This document shows, one piece after another, positions 1 to 8,695 of a stretch of DNA of 19,103 nucleotides (within the stretch, counting starts at the first letter, position 1; each line of letters opens with the position of its first letter). The translations under genes were made by a program, and so were the position numbers. The stretch comes from Saprospiraceae bacterium. GTDB taxonomy: Bacteria > Bacteroidota > Bacteroidia > Chitinophagales > Saprospiraceae. The stretch spans positions 1 through 19,103 of the forward strand of contig JADKAA010000031.1 in assembly GCA_016715465.1 (NCBI GenBank), written 5' to 3'. The notes under the pieces were generated by a model. The model was not told the DNA's origin and ran no database searches. It worked only from the letters and a program-made list of their open reading frames with translations.

Positions 1-60
1 GTTAGCTTTGCCCGCAGGAAGAAGGTAACGCGATAAACGAGAGCGGACGGGCGAGCAGCC

Positions 61-480
61 CAGTTTGCATTCAGCATCCCGAATGAACCGCTGCAAAAAT
101 TCCTGTGAACAGTTGGGCAGGTGTTTGGCAGACGCTGGTGGGAAAAGATGACAATGGTACAGAACGGAAATGAAGTAAGCTGTGCCCATGAACATGACAA
201 TGGAAAAATGGGAGGCACTGTAACAGGGAATAAATTTACCGGTACCTGGTCGGAAGCTCCCGGCTTCTAAACCACCCAATGATACCGGCGATGTGGGTTC
301 ATTCTTTCGGCAGACGGAAAAAATTTTACCGGCCGTTGGCGAGTATGGAAAAAGGGTGAATGGCAAACAGGGTGGAATGGGCAAAAGTGATACCGCCACC
401 ACCCGTTGCCTGTATACCTTCCTCAATAACGATTATCAGCACTGCAGATGATTATCTCATTGGAACAGGCACCATGTAAG
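61..480 (+). pseudogene. Broken beta-repeat protein with W-x-T / GTWSE motifs
   Basis: Coding sense is visible only by moving between frames. Pieces read SWAGVWQT, then a stretch with NGNEVSCAHEHDNGKMGG, TGNKFTGTWSEAPGF, then LSADGKNFTGRWRVW and KKGEWQTGWNG. Alternating G-N-x-V-x-G and GTWSE/FTGRW elements resemble a beta-strand repeat that I remember from secreted Bacteroidota proteins; I have no family name for it. At least three frame changes occur within 400 bases (near 105, 165 and 270-300), so no continuous ORF survives. A Pro-rich stretch follows (VIPPPP, then after 585 LIPKAPIIRPPITP), which would suit an interdomain linker leading to the PAAR-like part. It could be the N-terminal part of one large protein spanning 1-1660 or a separate gene. 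The 5' end is outside the window. Confidence 0.45.
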
Positions 481-579
481 TTTCATATCCAACCTTTTTT
501 TTAGTATGTGACGCTTCGCAACAGGACTGTTGCTGCTGACAGTTCTTCTCTTCTTACCTTTTCTCAGCAAGAATATAAA

Positions 580-1660
580 GGAACAGTAACACTGATACCA
601 AAGGCCCCGATAATAAGGCCGCCTATTACCCCGGCAAATTAACCATGAAAGGTGATGCCGGAGGCTCGGCTGTGCTGACAGCCAACCTGAAGTTTGGTCC
701 CCAGATGGGAACCGAGAGAAGACTATATCTCAACCCCAACGGTTTCCCATCTCCGGCACATTCGATGGCAAGCGGAATTAAGTCTTCTAGGACCGGCAAC
801 TGCAGGCATGAAGGATGGAAAAGATTTTACTGAAGCTGCGAGTAACTACAGGAGTAAGCGGACAAAAACAAGGTGATGAAGGATAACCGGCACATTCTAT
901 GTATGCGGTATGATAGGAAAGAAGAAACAACGATGACCTTTGTGTTGCGCCCCGGTGAGCTGGGTACTGGTGCTTTTCCTTTTGGGCGAAAGCCAAAGTA
1001 TTGACAAAGGCTGGTGTTTGGCGCCACTTTCAAAATAACCGGCAAAGACAATGAAGAAGTAGACCTCACCGAAAAATAGAATGGGTGGCAACTGGCAGCT
1101 TCCAGACCGGATAAAGGGCCAACCCGCCCGGTGTTCAGCAGTGTGGGAGAAAACAAGATCATACTCACCGCAGAACATGAAGGAAAAAATACAGCTGAGG
1201 AATATAAAGTGATAACCGTGGATGCCAACCGCTATGCAAGAGTGAGCGGTTATGCCATGTGCCCGGCAGATGGACATGGCGGTATGGCCTGCCCGTTTAA
1301 AGTATTGGGCCCGGTAATGACCGGTAATGCCAATGTGCTTATCAATGGTTTGCCATTTGCCTGCGAAGGCGACAGAAGACATGCCGTCTACGTCCGGAGC
1401 TAACGCTTTTTCCATAACAGGTGAAGAGCAGTGATGCAGTGCTGCTCAATGGAAAAAGAGTAGCTAAAATGGGCAGCCAGACAACACACTGTCCGGGCAT
1501 GAGCTCTATCATCCCAGTGTGGAGAGCATGGTCACGAGATAAACTTGCTGCCTTATCAACAGATGTAAGTTTTACCAAGCAAGCAGGAAATAAGATCACC
1601 AGAACAGCTACACCTGCCGCCGGAGCAAAATGATAACCGGAAAAAAATGGTCTTGTACTC
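580..1660 (+). pseudogene. Frameshifted protein with PAAR-like motifs
   Basis: The part from about 1131 to 1633 is the informative one. In one frame it reads a lead segment (GENKIILTAEHEGKN, VITVDANRYARVSG), then CPADGHGGMACP, VLGPVMTGNANVLINGLPFACEGDR. The frame then changes (TSGANAFSITGEEQ), and changes again to SSDAVLLNGKRVAKMGSQTTHCPG. Two copies of a G-x-x-x-V-x-[IL]-N-G-x-x-[AV]-x-x-G-[DS] pattern with an intervening HGG and a terminal THC are what PAAR proteins show; these cap spikes of contractile injection systems or sit at the N-terminus of toxins. Upstream, 640-1080 is readable only in scattered pieces (GDAGGSAVLTANLKFGP; TMTFVLRPGELGTG). Frame breaks lie near 1385 and 1428. No spike, sheath or toxin partner is visible, so the injection-system role is only inferred from the motif. 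Confidence 0.45.
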
Positions 1661-1682
1661 ATCTGGCCCCGATTAGAATACG

Positions 1683-2241
1683 GTACTGATGATACTTCCC
1701 AAATTACTTAGGCCCTTATTACCGGCGGTAATGAAGTGGTAACATTTGGCGGTAACACTGGAAAACGGACAATTACTCATCAATGTTGAACCGGGTGACA
1801 GCAAATAAAAAACTACAAACAGTAAAACCCTTTAATGAAAAGCTGGTAAAAAGGAACCCGTTTTCTTTTCTCGCACAGTATAAAGACGGCAGCCGCCTCA
1901 TCGTGTATGAAGGAGAAGTGGAAGTAACGCTGAAGAAAGACAACAACACCGTTCTTGTTCCGGCGGGCAAAGTTTATTTTAATGATTTTTAAAAATGCCT
2001 ACATCATCGCAGATACGGTACAATTTCAATCCGGCGCACGGTTAATGGCCATCCCGAAAGACAGTGCTTACTGATTGCCCAAACAGGAAGCAGCAAGCGC
2101 CGGAACCGCCACGGAAAAGCCGGCGGTTTCCTGGAACTGCTGAAAATATGAAACATATCGTTGGGAGGATTGCTGCTGGTATTGTTGAGAAATTGTTTGT
2201 GGGGGAAAAAGAAAAAGGTACCAGCTAAACTGATTCAATAA
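1683..2241 (+). pseudogene. FecR-like beta domain protein, frameshifted
   Basis: An open stretch at 1783-1992 contains DGSRLIVYEGEVEVTLKKD followed by NTVLVPAGKVYFND. The V-Y-E-G-E-V-E-V ... V-P-A-G-K pattern resembles the beta-strand core of FecR-like domains. The frame is lost at a run of five T (1986-1990); with four T it continues FKNAYIIADTVQFQSG and ARLMAIPKDSAY to a stop at 2072-2074. A base change there would allow continuation into a hydrophobic segment (ISLGGLLLVLLRN) followed by KKKK and a stop at 2241, which would be a C-terminal membrane anchor with a cytoplasmic basic tail. Homology is judged from short motifs only; an unrelated secreted beta protein is equally possible. Confidence 0.35.
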
Positions 2242-2562
2242 GAGCAAGCAAGGATAAAACAAACCGGGCGATGAATTACGGTTTATGTTATGGAAAATTA
2301 TATTGCCAGCTTCAATTGCTACTATCATCGCCTATTTGTGTCCTGCTTCAACGTTCGGTAATTCTTTTCAGATTAATTAGGAGAGCTTCTTGATTAGAAC
2401 GAAGGTGATACTTTTGGTATAAACTATTTATGCTCTATCCATACTCTTCTTAACCCGTGGTATGCTTGTTTGTACACAGGTTTACCGAAGAAAAGAATGT
2501 TAGATAAGATTTCTTATTAAGATATACAGTAACTAAGGCAAATATTATAGGTCTCTGCTTTT
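2242..2562. other. Gene-free stretch at left edge of AT-rich island
   Basis: No ORF with coding character was found on either strand. Base composition drops sharply to AT-rich near 2330 and stays low until about 7660. No tRNA, integrase or clear direct repeat is visible here that would explain an insertion boundary. Confidence 0.5.
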
Positions 2563-4688
2563 TCACCCAATATTTTGCATGCAGTCAAGGGCAAAAAACA
2601 AAGAGTTTTCAAGCTGACTAAAACACTTAGGACAAGTAATTACTTTTCAACAACTGATTTTATCGGTATACTTGTTTTAACTGTAAAGATGTCGGATCTC
2701 TTTTAAAAAGGATTCATTACCCTTTTTCTGTTATTAAAAACAGCTTGTCTTTGCTCTTGTTATTGCAACATAAAACAAACGTCGTTCTTCTTCCATAAGC
2801 AAATCGTGATTCTGCTTTTTATTACGAAAAATTCTGTCCTCCAGCCAAATATCAGGAAATCCTCCGTTTCCCTCGGTTAAACCAATGATGAAAACAACTT
2901 TAGCTTCAAGTCCTTTTGCTGCATGAATGGTTTTTGATTGAACTTTTAGGCCTTCCTTTTTAAAAGGAAAAGTAATGTGTATACATTTTGCTTCTTCGGA
3001 ATAGAAATAGAATATCATCATTAGTGAGTCCGTCATCTAAAAGCTCTTTACTTTGTTAAAACAGAATTGAATAGTTTTCTTTTCGCTGCTCCTGAATACA
3101 CTACAATTTTGTGTTCAGATTTCTTTGATGACCGAATATCTTTTTCAACTTTGTATTTGTTATGCTTGATTACTTCGTTACTTGCGCCGACAATGTTTTG
3201 AGTACTACGGTAATTCAAAATTGAGCTTTACAACTTTTAGATTTGGTAAAATAGTTTTTAAAGTCGACGATATAACTCACATTAGAACCTCTGAAACCAT
3301 AAATGCTTTGCCAAATCATCCAACACAAAAATTTGAGTTTGGGTCTGTTAGCATGAGTTTTATTAACTCTAACTTGCAAATTATTTTACGTCCTGAAATT
3401 CGTCAACTAAATGTATTGATATTTACTCTTGTATTTATTTGCAATGTCCGTATGATTTTGAAATAGGGATGTGCTTCGCGAAATCAAATCATTGAAATCA
3501 AGATAAGATTTGTCGGTGCAGTAATGAATATATTTTTAACGATTGGGATTGCTAACTCATAAAAATTCTAACCCTTTCGTGTTGATCTTTCCTCGCATCT
3601 TCCAAAACTTTTTTCAAGTCTGATGTTTTCAACTTTTATCATATCGGTAATTCGCATGATTTGTTGAACAAAATCTTTGACATCTTCATGGTAGCCGTTA
3701 AACTCTTCTTTGAAGTTTAGCGAAACATTTTTATGATAATTGGCAGGCAAACGATTCTTTACAATTTTGTCCAAAGTATGATTGAACAAAGCAGAATCCT
3801 TTGTCATGTTTCAAATCTTTTACTAAAAGCAAATTCCCTTTTTTGAAATTGCTCTTCCTTGTCTTTGGTCGAAAAACTTTTATCGCTAATGTGTTCAATG
3901 TAAAGGTTCGCTTCAGGAATGTAAAGTCGAGGCGAAATGAAAAGTCCTTACATTTAATCGCGGCTCATATGCATACTTGATGCTGTGGCGATAGAACCAA
4001 TCGGCTATAAACTGTTCCGATTTGGAACGGACTTTAGTTCCATCAAGAGTTGTGAAATATTTACCATCTTTGGCAAAAACTTCAGTTCAGCTTTTTTAAA
4101 TGGACTTTATCAATAATATAGTCAATATATATCGTTTGAGTTGCAGCAAAAATCTGTCCCTTCACATTGTTCAATCAAAAAGTTTGTGAATAACTTCAAA
4201 ACTGTTTCGGGGGCTACATGCTTGAAAGTTCATCTTCTTCCGTCTCGCTTTTCATCCTAATAATTCTAAATTTGTTGTCAAACTCATTTACTCCATAATT
4301 CCGAGGATGCTGTAACAAAAGCTGTGAAATGTCCTGACGGTTAATCCATCAATCCATTTATATTTTTTTGATTTGGAAAAACCTTTCTTTATCCTTGTCT
4401 ACTTTGCTCAATCGTTTGTCAAAAGTGTTTCTCATATTCCTTGATCTGGTCGCTGAAATTATTAAGCGGTCAATCATTTCGTTGGTTGCATTCTTTGTAA
4501 AATGTAATTGCAAGAATATTTGACTGGACTTACACCTTTTTCTTCTATCAGGTAAATTAGTTTCTGTAAAAGCGTCTTTGTTTTGCCTGAGCCAGCACCA
4601 GACAAAACCAAAAAAGCGCTGTCTTCACTGACAACAGCTTCTCTTGCTTATCGTTCAGGTTGCTTAAATCCGTTTTAGTTTTATTCAT
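2563..4688 (-). pseudogene. UvrD-like SF1 helicase with inserted nuclease segment, many frame breaks
   Basis: An ATP-dependent DNA helicase of superfamily 1, readable across the whole span if frames are joined. From the start (ATG at 4686-4688, MNKTKTDLSNLNDKQEK) come Walker A (SGAGSGKTKTLL, near 4575-4600), then a segment VRSKSEQFIADWFYRHSIKY followed by LDFYIPEANLYIEHISDK (about 3880-4050), which resembles the PD-(D/E)XK-type nuclease insertion seen in some HelD/UvrD-like helicases. Next are Walker B (YILVDEFQDV, near 3390-3410), GDDWQSIYGFRGSN (near 3300-3335), IHAAKGLEAKVVFI and EEERRLFYVAITRAK (near 2755-2930). The end carries CPKC and a possible CPDC, suggesting a zinc ribbon. At least eight frame changes are needed. 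Reconstructed length is about 700 residues, normal for the group. It lies 60 bp downstream of the RNase HI gene on the same strand. It may be a true pseudogene or an intact gene with read errors. Confidence 0.75.
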
Positions 4689-4748
4689 TACTTGAAATTA
4701 GATTACCGGGAAATACATTTAGTTATAGGTAACGCAATTTAGATTAAA

Positions 4749-5379
4749 TTATTTCCTTCCAAAGTCTGCTGGATTTTCGCCCCAGGCTCTGGTTTCCCAT
4801 TTAAAATTTGATTAGGGTATTCGTTTGTTTTAGCCATTTTAATGCACGGTCAATAAGTTGAAATAGTTTTCATTTTTTCCGCTTTTGGAATGGTTAGTTC
4901 TCGCTTCTTTATCCTTTACCCAACCAATTGCGTTTCTGCTGTCTGAATAGATTGGAACATTCAATCCGTTTTGTTTGCAATAGGCAAGAGCATGAACGAT
5001 GCCTAAAAACTCAGCAATGTTGATTGTACCATCTTCAAATGGTCCTGCTTTGAATAAAACTTTTCCGGATTTAGTATCTACGCCTTGATATTCAACTATG
5101 CCTGGAAAAGTATTCCATGCAGCATCAACTGAGAAATACTTTCCAAAATTGGATCACCAATTAACTAAGTTGCTCTTTTGTTAATTCTGATTCAAAAACA
5201 TCTTTACCGATAAATTCATTGCTATTACTGTTGTAGGCTGCTTCGGCAAGTTGTCTTGTCTTAAAAGATTTATAGACCGCTCCTGCAAAGCCGTGTATTT
5301 GAGCACTACATTCTTCCCAGTTTTCAAAAATCCCAACTTGTCTGCCTTTCCAGACAACATAAAATCTCTTTTTCGCCAT
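4749..5379 (-). CDS. Ribonuclease HI with N-terminal viroplasmin domain (frameshifted)
   Basis: Cleaves the RNA strand of RNA-DNA hybrids. The N-terminal 50 residues (AKKRFYVVWKGRQVGIF, then ECSAQIHGFAGAVYKSF) are a viroplasmin/RNase H1 hybrid-binding domain. The catalytic domain follows in a different frame: SVDAAWNTFPGIVEYQGVDT (first Asp), GTINIAEFLGIVHALAYC (Glu), PIYSDSRNAIGWVKDKEA (second Asp), and near the end WGENPADFGRK (last acidic position). All four expected acidic residues are present. The ORF start could be placed at TTG 5391, but ATG 5379 gives the usual MAKKRFYVV start. The frame breaks after KEQLS (about 5160), again near 5125, and further on. Total length of about 210 residues is normal. 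It sits directly upstream of the helicase gene and diverges from the controller gene at 5627. Confidence 0.8.
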
Positions 5380-5435
5380 ATTATTAAGCAAAATGTCGTT
5401 TTAGTCTTGCCGAAAAAATGAAATTACAATATTAG

Positions 5436-5463
5436 ATTCAAGCCCAAAAAATTGGGGCTGAAT
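5436..5463. terminator. Hairpin in divergent intergenic region
   Basis: ATTC-A-AGCCC pairs with GGGCT-GAAT around an AAAAAATTG loop: a nine-pair stem with one bulged A. There is no long T tract on either side, so termination is only one option; it could also shape the 5' leader of the RNase HI transcript, whose start codon is 57 bp away on the minus strand. Confidence 0.35.
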
Positions 5464-5576
5464 TTCCAATCTATTAATAATATACATTTTGAATTGCTTT
5501 ACGACAATCGTACAGCATATTTCTCTTCTAAGTCAACATTACAAACTTTCTATTATGATTTGATTCTACAAATAAT

Positions 5577-5605
5577 GACTCTTAAAGTCCGTTGACTTAA
5601 AAGCC
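5577..5605 (+). promoter_or_regulatory. C-box-like operator of the controller gene
   Basis: Two half-operators lie 22 bp before the controller start codon: GACT (5577-5580), five bases, AGTC (5586-5589), then CGTT, then GACT (5594-5597), four bases, AGCC (5602-5605). Controller proteins of restriction-modification systems bind paired GACT...AGTC palindromes with a central CGT-like spacer (for example the C.Esp1396I type site). The central AGTCCGTTGACT matches that layout well; only the last half-site has a mismatch. The operator would allow the controller to activate and then repress itself and the downstream HNH gene. Confidence 0.65.
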
Positions 5606-5626
5606 ACATTGTTGGAACTTCCAGGT

Positions 5627-5831
5627 ATGAATATTAAGGAAAAAAGTAGGCCAACAGATCAGACAGTTAAAAAGATTAGAACTCTCACAAGAAGGATTAG
5701 CCTTAAAGGCTGAAGTTGATAGAACCTACGTAACAGATGTTGAAGCCGGTAGAAGAAATGTGTCGTTGGAAATTACAGAACGGCTAATCAAAGCTCTTGA
5801 AATTTCGTTTACCGAATTTCTTCACCAGTAA
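5627..5831 (+). CDS. Xre/controller-type (C protein-like) transcription regulator
   Basis: A small helix-turn-helix DNA-binding protein of about 67 residues. From the ATG at 5627 the frame is MNIKEK and is then lost at a run of six A (5640-5645); with five A it continues VGQQIRQLKRLELSQEGLAL, KAEVDRTYVTDVEAGRRNVS, LEITERLIKALEISFTEFLHQ to the stop at 5829-5831. The Q-I-R-x-L-x...LSQEGLA recognition region and DRTYVxxVExGRRNVS are typical of restriction controller proteins and closely related Xre regulators. It is preceded by a C-box-like operator and followed after 14 bp by the SRA-like/HNH nuclease gene, so it most likely times expression of that nuclease and of itself. The frame break is most simply a sequencing error. 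Confidence 0.78.
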
Positions 5832-5845
5832 GAGTTTAAAAAATA

Positions 5846-6551
5846 ATGGCTATCTATCCTGGTGATATTATTTCCCATGCTGAGATGTGTATGGAAGAAG
5901 GCATTAGCTTACAAAAGGGAATGAATTTCAGAGTAAAGGGTGGGCCAACTGTTATACTCATGTCCACTAGAAAGGGAGCACCCTATGCAGATAGAGTAGA
6001 AGAAGATGGACAGATTTTGATTTATGAAGGACATGATGTACCAAAAAACTTGGCTCGAGACCCAAAATCGGTTGACCAACCAGATTATACTCCAAAAGGC
6101 ACCCCTACAGAAAACGGCAAGTTTTTTAAAGCCGCTATGAAATATAAAGACGGTAAAGAAGCTGCTGAATTAGTAAAAGTCTATGAGAAAATTAAAGATG
6201 GTATATGGGTATATAACGGAGTCTTTGAATTGGTCGATTCATGGATCGAAAAATCAGAAACCAGGAATGTTTTTAAGTTTAAATTACATGTGACTGACAA
6301 AACAATTGATCAAAAGGAAAAAAGAGCTATCGAACTAAAAGATCTCGATCACAACCGAATGATTCCAACATCTGTAAAACTAGAAGTATGGAAAAGGGAC
6401 AAAGGTCAATGTGTTCAATGTGGAAGTAAAGATAATTTGCATTTTTGATCACATACTCCCGTATTCAAAAGGCGGAACTTCTCTTAAAGCTGAGAACATT
6501 CAGTTATTGTGCGCTAGGCATAATTTGGAAAAGAGAGATAAAATTCAATAA
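5846..6551 (+). CDS. HNH restriction endonuclease with SRA/YDG-like N-terminal domain
   Basis: Reconstructed as 234 residues once one T is removed from the run of five at 6442-6446; as given, the frame stops at 6448 just inside the nuclease motif. Residues 30-150 (GPTVILMSTRKGAPYADRVE, DGQILIYEGHD, then KIKDGIWVYNGVFELVDSW and VFKFKL) follow the layout of an SRA/YDG domain, which reads modified cytosines: a YxDxV-like segment, a Y-x-G-H, and D-G-x-[FY]-x-[LV]-V-x-x-W. Residues 180-232 form an HNH finger: C189-x2-C192, D201-H202, N217 and H225. Such fusions are modification-dependent (type IV-like) or type II restriction enzymes. It lies 14 bp after the controller gene and is probably co-transcribed with it. 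No methyltransferase is adjacent. The SRA assignment is from motifs only. Confidence 0.72.
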
Positions 6552-6680
6552 GCAACTTAATATTTTGAAACATAGTTAGAAATACATTTCCTTATAAAAA
6601 ATGTACGGTTTTGTTCTGCAATGTTGTTTTTAGTTTGAGATATATACTTATTATTAATTTCATTTAATAAAATTCCTAAA

Positions 6681-7660
6681 ATGAATTATTCACAATTAAC
6701 AGAGTTTATATCTGAAAAAATGAGAATGTCTCATATATATCAACCTGTAATGATAAAAAAACTTCTTAGCAATAATGGGATTGCTACAGATAAAGAAATT
6801 GCAGAGCAACTTTTACAATTTGATCCGAGTCAGATTGAATATTATCAAAGTATTACTAACAAAATGGTTGGACGGGTATTACGTAATCGCAATCTTGTGG
6901 ACAAGGAAAATAATAAATATAGTTTGGTGGGATTTGACGGTTTAAGCAATGAACAAATTGAAAGACTAAGCCAATTATGTGACGAAAAATTGATAATTAC
7001 ATCAAAAAAAGAGGTGATGCTATTTGGAAACATAGAAAAATCAGTAGAGACGCTATTCCCGGCACTGTACGGTACGAAGTGCTTAAAAGAGCCCACTTTA
7101 AGTGTGAACTTTGTGGCATATCTGCAGACAGCTTTGGATTAGAGGTAGATCATATTTACCCAGTTTCAAAAGGAGGTTCAGATGATATAAGTAATTACCA
7201 AGCTCTATGTTATAAATGTAATTCAAGCAAAGGCAATAGAGATAGTACCGATTTACGAGATCGATCAAAAATCTTTATGCACAGAGATGATAATTGTGTT
7301 TTTTGCACTATTGATAAGAATAGAGTTGTTGATGAGGATAAACTTTCTTTTTTAATCAATGATAAATATCCTGTTACTAAGGGACATTGCTTGATTATTC
7401 CAAAAAGACACTTTGATAATTATTTTGATATTACACAACCTGAAATCAACAGTACTCATAGATTAATTGACAAAAGCAAAACAATTGATTCTCCAAAAGA
7501 TAAAAGCATAAAGGGTTTTAATATTGGAGTAAATTCTGGGGTTGTTGCTGGTCAAACAATTTTTCATACCCACATTCATCTAATTCCAAGAAGAGCCAAT
7601 GATGTTGTAAATCCAATAGGGGGAGTTAGAAATATCATTCCTGACAAAGGCAAATATTAA
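6681..7660 (+). CDS. Fusion protein: N-terminal helical domain, HNH nuclease, HIT domain
   Basis: Reconstructed as 326 residues if one A is added to the run at 6985-6989; otherwise it appears as two overlapping reading frames (6681-7142 and 7079-7660). Residues 1-90 are helical and winged-helix-like (TDKEIAEQLL ... NKMVGRVLRNRNLV ... KYSLVG). Residues 130-190 are an HNH finger: YEVLKRAHFKCELC (C142, C145), LEVDHIYPVSKGG (D157, H158), N172, C177 and C180. Residues 205-325 are a HIT domain: CVFC, LIIPKRHFDNYFD, then QTIFHTHIHLIPRR, with the H-x-H-x-H triad at 296, 298 and 300. HIT proteins hydrolyse or transfer nucleotide adducts; HNH enzymes cut DNA or RNA. I recall this architecture in other bacteria as an uncharacterised family. 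It follows the restriction-type genes on the same strand, 129 bp after the previous stop. Confidence 0.8.
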
Positions 7661-7742
7661 AAATCAACCAGCATTTCCGGTTTGGTATTGCCGCTGCGAA
7701 TGCGGCTCATGTTGTAGATTCTTACTTTTTTACTGTGTACAT
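7657..7742 (-). pseudogene. Truncated vsr (very short patch repair endonuclease) N-terminus, copy A
   Basis: On the minus strand the sequence reads KKVRIYNMSRIRSGNTKPEM followed by LVDF and a stop at 7657-7659. The R-x-x-N-M-x-x-I-R-x-x-N-T-K-P-E-M-L-V pattern is the N-terminus of Vsr, which nicks at T:G mismatches left by deaminated 5-methylcytosine. Homology ends after LV; the nuclease core is absent. The upstream ATG (7740-7742) is out of frame by a two-base difference from copy B. The stop overlaps the stop of the HNH-HIT gene (7658-7660) in convergent orientation. A near-identical fragment lies at 15499-15651. Confidence 0.65.
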
Positions 7743-7875
7743 CCGCCATACCGCTAAATTACTGCTGAATAGCGAACAGAACGTACAAGTGTGCGACGCA
7801 ACAGACGATGATAGTAGCAATATTGCCCGGCCAATAATATTCCTAATGTATGCATTAGACTTATAGTTGTATATA

Positions 7876-8688
7876 CTAACAACTCTTAAAAAATGGCTGC
7901 GGCTGCTCTTCCAGCATCGCTTCAATTTTTTTGGCGGCCGGGGTTACAGACAGTCCGCCAAGGTTGGTACAGCGGAGTGTATGGTGTATCTGGTCACCTA
8001 CCGCTTTCATGGTTTGGATCACTTCATCCAGTGGTACCAGTTTTTCATAATCAGCCAGGGCCATATTGGCACAGGACACCGCATTGGTGGCCGCCATTAC
8101 ATTTCGTCCCAGGCAGGGCGCTTCTACCCGGTTGCCAATGGGATCGCAGATAATTCCCAGTGAGTTTTGCAAGGCCAGCGAAGCCGCAGCAATGGATTGT
8201 TCTACCGTGCCGCCTTTCATTTCCACCAGGGCAGCCGCTGCCATTCCACCACCCGACCCGGTTTCTGCCATACAACCACCCACCTCTGCCGCAAATGTGG
8301 CATGCGCCGCAATAAATACACCGATCAACCCGGCCGATAACATGGCTTTTACCAGCACCTCTTCACTTACTCCCAATGAATGAGCCGTACCGAACAGGGC
8401 GCCGGGCAATGCACCGCAGCTACCGGCTGTTGGTGCCGCCACAATTACACCCATCGAACTTTTTACTTCCATCATGGCACTTACATATAATATGATGCGG
8501 TTATTGACATCACCCCCCACTAATGTACCGGCATCCATTCTTTCTTTGAACTGCGGCGACTGTGCTCCTAATATCCGGTCAGTATAGGTTGTTCCTTTTA
8601 AACCCGATTCAATGGCACTGCCCATGATATGAATGATCTGTCGCATCTTCTCTAACACCTCATTGGCGGAAATATTTCCACGGGCCAT
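7876..8688 (-). CDS. sdaA: Iron-sulfur L-serine dehydratase, C-terminal catalytic (alpha) part
   Basis: Carries the 4Fe-4S catalytic domain that converts L-serine to pyruvate and ammonia. Key residues: PTAGSCGALPG (C91), VGGCMAETGSGG (C139), ICDPIGNRVEAPC (C181 and C192), and a C-terminal cysteine as the very last residue (270). The spacing C139-C181-C192 (42 and 11 residues) equals that of the three cluster ligands in the Legionella enzyme, and a terminal Cys there serves as the fourth ligand in the resting enzyme, so the active site looks complete. The start ATG is internal to the natural protein: a one-base shift near 8705-8715 separates it from the upstream half (SLWELAVDYEMARGNIS reads through if corrected). 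As given it resembles the two-subunit Bacillus form, but the bridging sequence argues for one 520-residue chain. Confidence 0.9.
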   Translation of the reverse strand: MARGNISANEVLEKMRQIIHIMGSAIESGLKGTTYTDRILGAQSPQFKERMDAGTLVGGDVNNRIILYVSAMMEVKSSMGVIVAAPTAGSCGALPGALFGTAHSLGVSEEVLVKAMLSAGLIGVFIAAHATFAAEVGGCMAETGSGGGMAAAALVEMKGGTVEQSIAAASLALQNSLGIICDPIGNRVEAPCLGRNVMAATNAVSCANMALADYEKLVPLDEVIQTMKAVGDQIHHTLRCTNLGGLSVTPAAKKIEAMLEEQPQPFFKSC

Positions 8689-8695
8689 TTCATAA

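Noticed and set aside
897..1415. A long minus-strand open frame of 172 codons opposite the PAAR-like region
   Set aside because: Its translation is Cys/His-rich with no recognisable motif and lies antisense to a region with clear plus-strand protein motifs.
3182..3466. A plus-strand frame of 94 codons
   Set aside because: It is the shadow of the helicase Walker B and GDDWQSIYGFRGSN region on the minus strand.
7743..7875. Possible small RNA or further vsr sequence upstream of copy A
   Set aside because: No frame continues the vsr similarity and no stable hairpin with a T tract is present.
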